Shown piece after piece: positions 1 to 5,682 of a DNA stretch of 5,771 nucleotides (its first letter is position 1; every line of letters begins with the position of its first letter). Under the pieces are notes generated by a model, which had not been told where the DNA came from, did not search any database, and worked only from the letters and a program-made list of their open reading frames with translations. This stretch comes from Filomicrobium sp. (GTDB lineage: Bacteria; Pseudomonadota; Alphaproteobacteria; Rhizobiales; Hyphomicrobiaceae), in NCBI GenBank assembly GCA_021775655.1, contig JAJFHK010000157.1:1-5771 (forward strand). The letters run 5' to 3'. Position numbers and translations under genes: made by a program.

Positions 1-506
1 TGCCTGACTATCTGGGACACGCCGACAACTTCACAGAAGCCAACCCACTCGTGACACCGCCACACATCGTTCCCGAATGGTACTTCTTGCCGTTCTACGC
101 GATCCTGCGCGCGATCCCCGATAAGCTTGGTGGCGTCATTGCCATGTTCGCTTCGATTGCGATCCTGGCCTTCATTCCTTGGCTCGACCGCTCGCCTGTG
201 CGTTCAACCAAGTACCGTCCCGTCTATAAGTGGTTCTTCTGGTTTTTCTTGTTCTCTTGTCTGGCACTTGGCTACCTCGGTTCGAAGCCAGCTGAAGGTG
301 TTTACGTATTCTGGGCGCGCATCTTCACCGCATACTACTTCGCGCACTTCCTGATCGTGATGCCGGTTGTTGGCAGCATGGAAACGCCAACCAAGATGCC
401 TGGCTCGATAACCGAAGCGGTCCTCGGCAAATCTACCGGCAAATCAGATGCCGACAGTGGTAGCGGCATTCCTGCCGGCGCAACTGCCGCCCCTGAAGAT
501 CGCTGA
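1..506 (+). CDS. petB: Cytochrome b of the bc1 complex, C-terminal part (5' end outside the window)
   Basis: This is the C-terminal ~167 residues of cytochrome b, the membrane core of ubiquinol:cytochrome c oxidoreductase (complex III), which carries both hemes b and the quinol-oxidising Qo site. The reading frame is open from base 3 and ends with TGA at 504-506. The visible part begins with the loop before helix F ([10 protein letters not shown], then [19 protein letters not shown]). It contains the PEWY signature of the Qo site at bases 72-83. Three hydrophobic helices follow, corresponding to F, G and H of the family: [36 protein letters not shown] and the stretch around [15 protein letters not shown] polar tail rich in Gly, Ala and Ser ends the protein, after the alphaproteobacterial-type segment [12 protein letters not shown]. 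The heme-ligand histidines lie upstream of the window. The stop is 11 bases before petC, so the two are one operon. A GTG at 51 is internal to the gene and is not a start. Identity is very secure. Confidence 0.97.
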   Translation, partial: PDYLGHADNFTEANPLVTPPHIVPEWYFLPFYAILRAIPDKLGGVIAMFASIAILAFIPWLDRSPVRSTKYRPVYKWFFWFFLFSCLALGYLGSKPAEGVYVFWARIFTAYYFAHFLIVMPVVGSMETPTKMPGSITEAVLGKSTGKSDADSGSGIPAGATAAPEDR

Positions 507-517
507 GCGAGAGGGAA

Positions 518-1408
518 ATGACCATGACTGCAATTAGAACCGTCGCTCCCCTCCGTATGGCACTGGCTGCGATTGCCGGCATTGGCTGTGCTCAAGCACC
601 TGCCCTGGCAGCCGGCGGCGAAGCCGCCCATATCGAGCGCCAGGAATGGAGTTTCGCCGGGGTCGGCGGCCAGTATGACCGCAATCAGTTGCGCCGTGGC
701 TTCCAGGTGTACAAAGACGTCTGCGCGTCCTGCCACGCGATCGAACGCGTCAAGTTCCGCAACCTGGTGCAACCTGGTGGACCTCAGTTCGACGAAGAAG
801 CCGTCAAGGCCCTTGCAGCCGGTTGGGACAACAAGATCACCGACGGCCCTAATGACGACGGAGAAATGTTTGAGCGCGAGCCCAAGCTCTCCGACAAGAT
901 CAAGGGACCCTATAAGAACGAGAAGGAAGCCCGCTCCATCCAGAACGGGGCTTATCCACCCGATCTTTCTTTGATGACCCGCGCCCGGGGAGTTCACACG
1001 GACGCGTCTTGGTACATTCACATACCAATGATGGCCCGCGACGTACTGACCGGATATGCCGAAGGCGGCGCCGATTATGTTTACGCCCTCCTGATTGGCT
1101 ATGAGGAAGCCCCCGAAGGTTTCCATCTCGCCGAAGGCATGAACTACAACAAATACTTCCCTGGCAATCAGATCGCGATGGTCCCGCCGATTCCCGAGGG
1201 CGGCGCGGTTGAATATCTCGAAAATGCCGGCGCCAAATCGTCCAAGGAGCAGAACGCCAAGGACGTTACAGCCTTCCTTGCCTGGGCAGCGGACCCATCG
1301 CTCAACGAGCGCAAGCAGCTTGGCTGGACTGTGATGTTTTACCTGCTTATCACGACGCTCCTGCTTTACTTCGCCAAGAAGAAAATTTGGACACGCGTAA
1401 AGCACTGA
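518..1408 (+). CDS. petC: Cytochrome c1, heme protein of the bc1 complex
   Basis: Cytochrome c1 (296 residues) takes electrons from the Rieske protein and passes them to soluble or membrane cytochrome c on the periplasmic side. Residues 1-31 form a signal peptide with a hydrophobic core and an ALA cleavage site at 29-31, giving a mature start near AGGEAAH. The single heme-attachment motif CASCH is at 69-73. The family motif GAYPPDLS is at 144-151. The likely axial heme ligand is M221 in GNQIAMVPPI. A C-terminal membrane anchor runs from about 269 to 286 and is followed by a basic tail (KKKIWTRVKH) on the cytoplasmic side. A purine-rich ribosome site (AGAGGG, 510-515) sits very close to the first ATG. 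An in-frame ATG at 524 is a reasonable alternative start and would only shorten the signal peptide. The gene is separate from petB, unlike the fused petB-petC (fbcH) of Bradyrhizobium and Rhodopseudomonas. A strong terminator follows, so petC is the last gene of the operon. Confidence 0.97.
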   Translation: MTMTAIRTVAPLRMALAAIAGIGCAQAPALAAGGEAAHIERQEWSFAGVGGQYDRNQLRRGFQVYKDVCASCHAIERVKFRNLVQPGGPQFDEEAVKALAAGWDNKITDGPNDDGEMFEREPKLSDKIKGPYKNEKEARSIQNGAYPPDLSLMTRARGVHTDASWYIHIPMMARDVLTGYAEGGADYVYALLIGYEEAPEGFHLAEGMNYNKYFPGNQIAMVPPIPEGGAVEYLENAGAKSSKEQNAKDVTAFLAWAADPSLNERKQLGWTVMFYLLITTLLLYFAKKKIWTRVKH

Positions 1409-1439
1409 GCCAACTCGTGCGTTTTACAACAGGTGCTCT

Positions 1440-1470
1440 CGAAAGGCCTCGCTTGCGGGGCCTTTCGTTT
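1440..1470 (+). terminator. Intrinsic terminator of the bc1 operon
   Basis: A 9-bp perfect stem (CGAAAGGCC at 1440-1448 pairing with GGCCTTTCG at 1459-1467) is extended inward by CGC/GCG-type pairs. It closes on G(CTTG)C, the stable CUUG tetraloop, and is followed by a short T run (1468-1470, then GCTT). It lies 32 bases after the petC stop, where the bc1 transcript should end. The T tract is short, so termination may not be complete and some readthrough into mtnP is possible. Confidence 0.85.
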
Positions 1471-1503
1471 GCTTACGACCACGGAAAATCGCTCCTGTCG
1501 GGC

Positions 1504-1537
1504 TTGACCCAGCCGTCCTGGGGCGGCAATCGGTAAT
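1504..1537 (+). promoter_or_regulatory. Possible weak promoter region for mtnP
   Basis: After the bc1 terminator there are about 125 bases before mtnP. They contain CTTGACC (TTGACC at 1504-1509), which fits the alphaproteobacterial -35 element. The best -10-like match, GGTAAT at 1532-1537, lies 22 bases away, longer than usual. A tandem AATCGG repeat (1528-1533 and 1535-1540) lies at this spot. A 10-base direct repeat CGACCACGGA occurs at 1476-1485 and 1577-1586, and the second copy includes part of the mtnP ribosome site. The need for a promoter here is inferred from the terminator upstream. The exact hexamers are uncertain. Confidence 0.22.
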
Positions 1538-1595
1538 CGGCACCGCAACTTCGATGCCCAGGCGTCACGCCAATTTCGACCACGGAGACAGCAGT

Positions 1596-2468
1596 ATGAC
1601 GAATACGGTCCTCGGCATCATGGGTGGCAGCGGCTTCTATGACCTGCCCGGCATGGCAAATGCGGAATGGCGCCATATCGAGAGCCCTTGGGGCAAGCCA
1701 TCCGATGACATCCTCTTCGCCGAGATCGATGGTTTGCCGGTCCGCTTCCTGCCTCGACATGGACGCGGCCACAAGGTTCCGCCATCGGCGATCAACTTCC
1801 GCGCCAATATCGATGTCATGAAGCGCGCAGGCGTAACCGACCTCCTCTCGATTTCCGCCTGCGGGTCACTCAAGGAGGAATTACCCCCCGGCCACTTCGT
1901 CATCGTGGATCAGTTTATCGACCGCACATTCGAGCGCGAGAAGAGCTTCTTCGGCGCCGGTTGCGTCGCTCATGTTTCGGTCGCCGATCCGATCAGTCCT
2001 CTACTTGCCGATGCCCTCGAAGTTGCTGCCAAGGCCGAAAGAGTTTCCGTTTCCCGTGGCGGCACCTATCTCGTGATGGAAGGCCCACAGTTCTCAACGC
2101 GAGCCGAGAGCGAACTCTACCGCTCCTGGGGATGCGCCGTGATTGGCATGACCAACATGCCCGAAGCCAAGCTCGCTCGCGAAGCGGAGATCTGTTACGC
2201 GACCCTCGCCATGGTTACCGATTACGACTGCTGGCACGCGGAACACGATGACGTCGACGTCGCGTCCGTCATCGTCATCATGCGGGACAACACCGCGAAG
2301 GCGCAGCAGCTCGTTGCAAATCTCGCCCGCAATTTCCCCAAAGAACACCCCATCTGCCCAATCGGCTCCGACAAAGCCCTCGACGTTGCCATCATCACTC
2401 CGCCCGAAGCACGCGATCCCGCCCTGCTGGCCAAACTCGACGCCATAGCTGGCCGTGTATTGGGATGA
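1596..2468 (+). CDS. mtnP: S-methyl-5'-thioadenosine phosphorylase
   Basis: This enzyme cleaves 5'-methylthioadenosine with phosphate to adenine and 5-methylthioribose-1-phosphate in the cytosol. It removes the by-product of polyamine and homoserine-lactone synthesis and feeds adenine and methionine salvage. The 290 residues match the usual size of the PNP/MTAP family II trimeric enzymes. Visible motifs in order are GIMGGSGFY (7-15, phosphate-binding loop), PRHGRGH (53-59), SACGSL (87-92), MEGPQFSTRAES (161-172, the family signature), GMTNMPEAKLAREAEICYA (184-202) and TDYDCW (208-213). The two aspartates D209 and D211 fit recognition of a 6-amino purine, which favours MTA over inosine or guanosine. 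The start at 1596 is chosen because GGAG lies at 1584-1587 and the protein then begins right before the conserved GIMGGSG. An upstream ATG at 1554 would add 14 polar residues unlike the family. It shares a tight junction with the cupin gene downstream. From memory, mtnP often follows petABC in Hyphomicrobiales, often with apt; no apt is seen here. Confidence 0.96.
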   Translation: MTNTVLGIMGGSGFYDLPGMANAEWRHIESPWGKPSDDILFAEIDGLPVRFLPRHGRGHKVPPSAINFRANIDVMKRAGVTDLLSISACGSLKEELPPGHFVIVDQFIDRTFEREKSFFGAGCVAHVSVADPISPLLADALEVAAKAERVSVSRGGTYLVMEGPQFSTRAESELYRSWGCAVIGMTNMPEAKLAREAEICYATLAMVTDYDCWHAEHDDVDVASVIVIMRDNTAKAQQLVANLARNFPKEHPICPIGSDKALDVAIITPPEARDPALLAKLDAIAGRVLG

Positions 2469-2478
2469 TGGAAAGCCG

Positions 2479-2967
2479 ATGAACGCCAAGAGCACTTCCG
2501 GTACTCCTCTCGCCGTTCGTGCGATGGATCTATCTCCGCGTAGCAAGCCCTCAAGCTACCCCGAACCTTTCGCGTCCCGGATGACGAAGCGAGAGAAGCG
2601 TGCGCTTGGCGAAGCGTTCGGTTTATCCAACTTCGGTGTAAATTTGACCAGGCTCGCTCCGGGCGGTGAATCCGCCCTCCTGCACTGTCACACTAAACAA
2701 GAAGAATTCGTGTACATTCTTGAGGGCGCGCCGACTCTTGTCACCGACAAGGGTGAGGCTGATCTCGAACCGGGAATGTGCGCCGGTTTCCCAGCGCAGG
2801 GCTTGGCGCATCAACTTGTCAACCGCACCAAAACAGATGTCGTGTACCTCGAAATCGGCGATCGTTCGAGTGGAGATCAAGGCAGTTACCCAAACGACGA
2901 TATCGCCGCCACGCTTGGTCCCGACGGAAACTGGAAATTCACACACAAAGACGGAAGTCCGTACTAG
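2479..2967 (+). CDS. Single-domain cupin protein, substrate unknown
   Basis: A 162-residue protein with one conserved beta-barrel cupin domain (about 50-135). Motif 1 is intact: G63, H69, H71, E76 and G83 follow the G-x5-HxH-x4-E-x6-G pattern. Motif 2 is intact: G99, P105, G108, H111 and N115. H69, H71, E76 and H111 are therefore all present to bind a divalent metal, so it could be an enzyme such as a dioxygenase or isomerase, or a small-molecule binder. The sequence style (NFGVNLTRLAPGGESALLH, QEEFVYILEG, GMCAGFPAQG, FTHKDGSPY) resembles the widespread uncharacterised proteins of COG3837. Its Nile to C-terminal features do not match acireductone dioxygenase (MtnD), the methionine-salvage cupin, despite the neighbour mtnP. 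The ATG at 2479 has GGAAAG at 2470-2475 and lies 10 bases after the mtnP stop, indicating cotranscription. A GTG at 2455 inside the end of mtnP is a less likely start. The substrate cannot be told from the sequence. Confidence 0.88.
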   Translation: MNAKSTSGTPLAVRAMDLSPRSKPSSYPEPFASRMTKREKRALGEAFGLSNFGVNLTRLAPGGESALLHCHTKQEEFVYILEGAPTLVTDKGEADLEPGMCAGFPAQGLAHQLVNRTKTDVVYLEIGDRSSGDQGSYPNDDIAATLGPDGNWKFTHKDGSPY

Positions 2968-3024
2968 CTCCAGATCAGTCGCCGTTCTTGGACACGTCCA
3001 GCGAGTTGAAGCACGCAATGGCAC

Positions 3025-3052
3025 TTGACATTAGTTCAATGATCCTTGAAAT
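3025..3052 (+). promoter_or_regulatory. Probable promoter of the ars operon
   Basis: A perfect -35 hexamer TTGACA (3025-3030) is followed, 16 bases later, by TGAAAT (3047-3052), a 4/6 match to the -10 consensus. AATGAT at 3050-3055 (spacing 19) is an alternative -10. Transcription would begin around 3058-3062, at or next to the arsR start codon. The position directly before arsR and the overlap with an inverted repeat support a regulated ars promoter. The -35 is clear; the -10 is weaker. Confidence 0.6.
3035..3050. promoter_or_regulatory. Probable ArsR operator (inverted repeat)
   Basis: The perfect inverted repeat TTCAA-N6-TTGAA (arms 3035-3039 and 3046-3050) lies between the -35 and -10 hexamers and touches the -10. 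ArsR/SmtB repressors are dimers that bind short imperfect or perfect dyads overlapping their own promoter and let go when the metal or metalloid binds. The location explains repression by blocking RNA polymerase. A further TTGAA half-site is at 3006-3010. A second small dyad, ATGAT-N3-ATCAT (3051-3063), overlaps the start codon. Confidence 0.55.
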
Positions 3053-3061
3053 GATGAAATC

Positions 3062-3415
3062 ATGGATCAGCGTTCGGCTGTAACGGCCCTTTCCGCACTC
3101 GCCCACGACAACCGTCTTTCCATCTTCCGTCAGCTCGTGAAATGCGGGCCTTCTGGGATGACGGCAGGCAACATCGCACGTGACGTTGGTATCGGCGCCA
3201 CAGCGCTGTCGTTCCACCTGAAAGAGTTGGCAAATGCAGGCCTCGTCCATTCCTGGCGCGACGGCCGTTACGTCCGCTATTCTATTGAAGTCGAGGGCAT
3301 GCGTGAGCTGTTGAGCTTTCTCACCGAGGATTGCTGCAACGGCCAGCCGGAACTCTGCGGCACGACGATAAAGCGCGCGCAATCCGTATGCAGCCTGCAG
3401 GTAAGAGACAACTGA
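3062..3415 (+). CDS. arsR: ArsR-family arsenite-responsive repressor
   Basis: A 117-residue winged helix-turn-helix repressor of the ArsR/SmtB family, expected to bind DNA as a dimer and to be released by arsenite. The domain covers about residues 5-85. It contains LSALAHDNRLSIFRQLV (helices 1-2), the recognition helix region ATALSFHLKELANAGLV (46-62) and the wing SWRDGRYVRYSI. The ELCVC-type metal site of the plasmid R773 protein is absent from the third helix. Instead there is a C-terminal cysteine cluster, TEDCCNGQPELC (C91, C92, C99), plus C110. This resembles the C-terminal three-cysteine arsenite site described for Acidithiobacillus ferrooxidans ArsR; the equivalence is by resemblance only. 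The ATG at 3062 is the only plausible start, because an in-frame stop (TGA, 3047-3049) lies just upstream. No clear Shine-Dalgarno precedes it, and the predicted promoter would make the mRNA leaderless or nearly so. It is the first gene of the ars operon, 85 bases before acr3. Confidence 0.94.
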   Translation: MDQRSAVTALSALAHDNRLSIFRQLVKCGPSGMTAGNIARDVGIGATALSFHLKELANAGLVHSWRDGRYVRYSIEVEGMRELLSFLTEDCCNGQPELCGTTIKRAQSVCSLQVRDN

Positions 3416-3500
3416 CCTGAGAACATGCAGTCAACATCCTGTGCCGCAATCCCCACCATCATCTCCATTCCAAGTACCGGGTCCGCACGACGAGGCGACA

Positions 3501-4565
3501 ATGTCTACATTCGAACGATATCTCACAATTTGGGTCGCCGCCTGCATCGTGCTCGGCATTACTCTCGGTTATTTCCTGCCGAACGTCTTTCAAGCTATCG
3601 GATCTGCTGAAATAGCCAGCGTCAACCTCCCTGTGGCCATCCTGATTTGGTTGATGATCATTCCGATGCTTATCCGGATCGACCTGGGCGCAATGTCTGG
3701 TGTGACACAGCACTGGCGGGGTATCTCCATCACGCTCGTCGCCAATTGGCTTATCAAGCCCTTTTCGATGGCCATCCTCGGCTGGTTCTTCATTGGCTGG
3801 CTATTCCGCCCACTGCTTCCCGAGGGGCAAATCGACAGCTATATCGCCGGGCTTATCCTTCTTGGCGCAGCACCCTGCACCGCCATGGTTTTCGTCTGGA
3901 GCAACCTGACCAAAGGCGAACCACACTTCACTCTCAGCCAGGTTGCCTTGAATGACCTCATCATGGTCTTTGCATTCGCACCGATCGTCGGCCTGCTGCT
4001 CGGTCTCTCCGCGATTGTCGTGCCGTGGGATACCCTTGTCCTCTCCGTCATCCTCTACATCGTCGTTCCTGTCTTTATCGCCCAGATTGTCCGCCGTCGT
4101 ACCTTGGCATCCTGTGGGCAGCTTGGCCTCGATCAGATCTTGCAACGATTGCAGCCGGTCTCGATCATTTCCTTGCTGACGACGCTGGTCCTGTTATTTG
4201 CCTTCCAAGGCGATCAGATTCTTGCCCAACCGCAAATCATCATCCTGCTCGCAGTACCGATTCTGATTCAAACCTATTTCATTTTCGGATTTGGATATTT
4301 CCTCAATCGAGTCGCTGGGGAGGCTCACTGCATTGCCGCGCCGTCTGCATTAATTGGGGCGAGCAATTTTTTTGAACTTGCAGTCGCCGCCGCCATCAGC
4401 CTCTTTGGGTTCAAATCCGGTGCCGCACTTGCCACCGTCGTAGGCGTATTGATCGAGGTGCCCGTAATGCTATCGCTTGTAAAATTCGTGAACGCGAGCC
4501 GAGGCTGGTATGAAAAAAGAAGTGACGTTCAACGCCGCGACTCACTTATGAAGCCACGAGGCTGA
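3501..4565 (+). CDS. acr3: ACR3-type arsenite efflux transporter
   Basis: A 354-residue inner-membrane carrier that exports arsenite (As(OH)3 or its anion), driven by the proton motive force. It has about ten hydrophobic segments, the usual number and size for ACR3 (BART superfamily), and unlike the ~430-residue ArsB family. Family hallmarks are the N-terminus MSTFERYLTIWVAACIVLGI, the motif GAAPCTAMVFVWSNL holding the essential cysteine (C126), LNDLIMVFAFAPIVG after it, and SNFFELAVAAAISLFG (287-302) with an acidic residue, E292, in a late helix. E292 may correspond to the glutamate shown to matter in studied Acr3 proteins. The start at 3501 has GAGG at 3492-3495. A GTG at 3441 in frame would add 20 residues rich in Pro and Ser and is less likely. 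The C-terminus carries about 16 polar, basic residues after the family-like end (NASRGWYEK). The gene stops 3 bases before arsC. Some databases would name it arsB. Confidence 0.95.
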   Translation: MSTFERYLTIWVAACIVLGITLGYFLPNVFQAIGSAEIASVNLPVAILIWLMIIPMLIRIDLGAMSGVTQHWRGISITLVANWLIKPFSMAILGWFFIGWLFRPLLPEGQIDSYIAGLILLGAAPCTAMVFVWSNLTKGEPHFTLSQVALNDLIMVFAFAPIVGLLLGLSAIVVPWDTLVLSVILYIVVPVFIAQIVRRRTLASCGQLGLDQILQRLQPVSIISLLTTLVLLFAFQGDQILAQPQIIILLAVPILIQTYFIFGFGYFLNRVAGEAHCIAAPSALIGASNFFELAVAAAISLFGFKSGAALATVVGVLIEVPVMLSLVKFVNASRGWYEKRSDVQRRDSLMKPRG

Positions 4566-4568
4566 CTC

Positions 4569-4997
4569 ATGGATGCCACCATCTATCACAACCCAAAGTG
4601 CGGAACGTCTCGCAACACACTCGCGATGATGCAGCAAGCCGGTCTCGTACCCACTGTCATCGAGTATCTCAAAGCCCCCCCGACGCGAGATCGCCTTGTC
4701 GAACTCATCGCAATGATCGGTTTGCCTGTACGCGAAATCATGCGCCGCAAAGGCACACCCTATGACGAACTCGGACTGGACGATCCAAAGTGGTCGGATG
4801 ATGACCTCGTCGATTTCATGATCAAACACCCAATCCTGATCAACCGGCCGATCGTCGTCGTCGATGCTAAAGCAAGACTTTGCCGCCCCTCAGAAACTCT
4901 GTTTGAACTCATCACAAATCCCGGGATCAATACGTTCACCAAGGAGGACGGCGAGGTAGTGAAGGCACCGAAAAGCCATGACGGTCAAAGTGGATAG
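4569..4997 (+). CDS. arsC: Arsenate reductase, glutaredoxin-dependent type
   Basis: Cytosolic enzyme that reduces arsenate to arsenite using glutathione and glutaredoxin, giving Acr3 its substrate. The 142 residues match the size of the E. coli/R773 ArsC family (thioredoxin fold, ArsC/Spx group), not the low-molecular-weight phosphatase type. Visible features are IYHNPKCGTSRNTL (5-18) with the catalytic C11, EYLKAPPTR (32-40), DDLVDFMIKHPILINRPIVV (78-97), RLCRPSE (103-109) and FTKEDGE (123-129). The three anion-binding arginines of R773 ArsC (60, 94, 107) align with R59, R93 and R106 here, all present, so the enzyme should be active. The ribosome site GAGG (4558-4561) lies within the end of acr3, and the start is 3 bases after its stop, so translation of the two is probably coupled. 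No convincing terminator follows immediately. Confidence 0.96.
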   Translation: MDATIYHNPKCGTSRNTLAMMQQAGLVPTVIEYLKAPPTRDRLVELIAMIGLPVREIMRRKGTPYDELGLDDPKWSDDDLVDFMIKHPILINRPIVVVDAKARLCRPSETLFELITNPGINTFTKEDGEVVKAPKSHDGQSG

Positions 4998-5097
4998 GTG
5001 CTTCCACTCAACACCCAGACGAAAACCGCTCTGTGAACAACGTCCAAATTCGCCTTTCACTGGACACCCTGTTCGATTGTGGTAGCCCGGGCTGCAC

Positions 5098-5127
5098 TTG
5101 GACGGAGCAGCAGCCTCCACCAATAAT
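5098..5127 (+). promoter_or_regulatory. Possible promoter for the small membrane protein gene
   Basis: The 195-base gap after arsC (4998-5192) holds no supported gene. The best promoter-like pair is TTGGAC (5098-5103, part of CTTGGAC) and AATAAT (5122-5127, 5/6 to the -10 consensus), 18 bases apart. Just upstream is the 10-base palindrome AGCCCGGGCT (5084-5093). Transcription from here would give a leader of about 60 bases. The -35 is weak, so this is tentative. Confidence 0.3.
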
Positions 5128-5147
5128 TTCCGGGAAGTCACGCAGAC

Positions 5148-5164
5148 GCCGCCCGGCAGGCGGC
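5148..5164 (+). other. GC-rich hairpin in the gap after arsC
   Basis: GCCGCC (5148-5153) pairs with GGCGGC (5159-5164) around the loop CGGCA. No T run follows, so it is not a standard terminator. It sits 28 bases before the next start codon. It could stabilise the 3' end of ars mRNA, weaken readthrough, or shape the leader of the following gene. Confidence 0.4.
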
Positions 5165-5192
5165 ACATTTGATCGTTTGGGGGGGCACAAAA

Positions 5193-5537
5193 ATGCTGGG
5201 CTATCTCGTACTCATCGCATTGCAGATCGTTGTTGGGTGGTTCGGCAAAGACATGATTGCCGCCCAGATCCCCAACCAAGGCGCGCTAATCGACGGCATC
5301 GTGGATGCGGCGTGCTTTGCCGTTATCGTTTGGCTGGTCGGCCTAATTGGCTCCTTGGTGCTGAAGTCTGTCCGCAGGCCTGGAGCACCAACGCTGTTAT
5401 CCGCGCTTGTCGGCGCATTGATTGGCGCAGCCATAATACTATTTCTGCCTGACGTTCTGAAAGCCCTGCCTGGACAGGTCAATCCTGGCTTCATACCTCT
5501 TGCCGGAGCTATCCTTGGCTATTTGGTGCGCCGCTGA
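5193..5537 (+). CDS. Small integral membrane protein, function unknown
   Basis: A 114-residue protein that I do not recognise as a named family. It is strongly hydrophobic, with about four membrane segments: 1-18 (MLGYLVLIALQIVVGWFG), 38-58 (around CFAVIVWLVGLIGSLVL), 66-86 (TLLSALVGALIGAAIILFLP) and 98-111 (FIPLAGAILGYL). Basic residues at K57-R62 and the RR end suggest cytoplasmic loops. The two Gly-rich helices (GALIGAA and GAILGY) allow close helix packing, faintly like GlsB/YeaQ-type small membrane proteins, but this is not a family assignment. The ATG at 5193 follows a run of seven G (5179-5185) that serves as a G-rich ribosome site; an in-frame TTG at 5169 lacks one. It lies 195 bases after arsC with no clear terminator between, so it could be the last gene of the ars transcript or have its own promoter. 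A hairpin terminator follows 50 bases after the stop. Confidence 0.72.
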   Translation: MLGYLVLIALQIVVGWFGKDMIAAQIPNQGALIDGIVDAACFAVIVWLVGLIGSLVLKSVRRPGAPTLLSALVGALIGAAIILFLPDVLKALPGQVNPGFIPLAGAILGYLVRR

Positions 5538-5580
5538 GTCTGAGAATTCGGCGGGGTTACCTAACTTGCAATCACCATTC

Positions 5581-5620
5581 AAAAAACAAGCAGCGTGAGA
5601 TTCCTCTCTCGCTGCTTTTT
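5581..5620. terminator. Intrinsic terminator, probably bidirectional
   Basis: An 8-bp stem (AAGCAGCG at 5588-5595 with CGCTGCTT at 5610-5617) continues past one T-T mismatch into GAGA/TCTC and closes on the loop TTCC. It is followed by TTTTT (5616-5620) on the + strand and preceded by AAAAAA (5581-5586), which reads as a T run on the - strand. It would end transcription of the small membrane protein gene. It could also end a convergent - strand gene. Confidence 0.85.
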
Positions 5621-5629
5621 AGCTGGGTG

Positions 5630-5669
5630 CAGGGGGCCGGATATTGGCCAGGGGGCCGTTACATCCGGC
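5630..5669. repeat. Short direct and inverted repeats beyond the terminator
   Basis: CAGGGGGCCG occurs twice, at 5630-5639 and 5649-5658, 19 bases apart. GCCGGAT (5636-5642) is inverted as ATCCGGC (5663-5669), which could form a hairpin with a 20-base loop. The stretch lies between the bidirectional terminator and the end of the possible - strand ORF, so it would be in that gene's 3' untranslated region. No function is evident. Confidence 0.4.
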
Positions 5670-5682
5670 AGGCGCGCCCTTC

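Noticed and set aside
335..1405. A 356-codon open frame on the - strand opposite petC
   Set aside because: It lies almost wholly antisense to the secure petC gene, its protein resembles no family I know, and long antisense frames are common in GC-rich coding DNA.
1554..1595. Upstream ATG for mtnP adding 14 residues
   Set aside because: The added residues are polar and unlike the family, whereas the ATG at 1596 has GGAG at the right distance.
2479..2967. The cupin as acireductone dioxygenase (MtnD)
   Set aside because: It has cupin metal ligands and an mtnP neighbour, but the surrounding sequence does not resemble MtnD.
3441..3500. Upstream GTG start for acr3 adding 20 residues
   Set aside because: The extension is Pro/Ser-rich and precedes the typical ACR3 N-terminus; the ATG at 3501 has its own GAGG site.
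3425..3610. A 61-codon + strand frame between arsR and acr3
   Set aside because: Most of it overlaps the start of acr3 in another frame, and it has no domain or convincing ribosome site.
5148..5164. The hairpin after arsC as a rho-independent terminator
   Set aside because: The stem is GC-rich but has no T run after it on either strand.
4890..5279. A 129-codon - strand frame spanning the gap after arsC
   Set aside because: Cys- and Pro-rich without recognisable features, overlapping the ends of two better genes; judged a shadow frame.
5033..5452. A 139-codon + strand frame with a GTG start after arsC
   Set aside because: The product is rich in Arg, Cys, His and Trp with no domain, and it overlaps the membrane protein gene in another frame; no good ribosome site.
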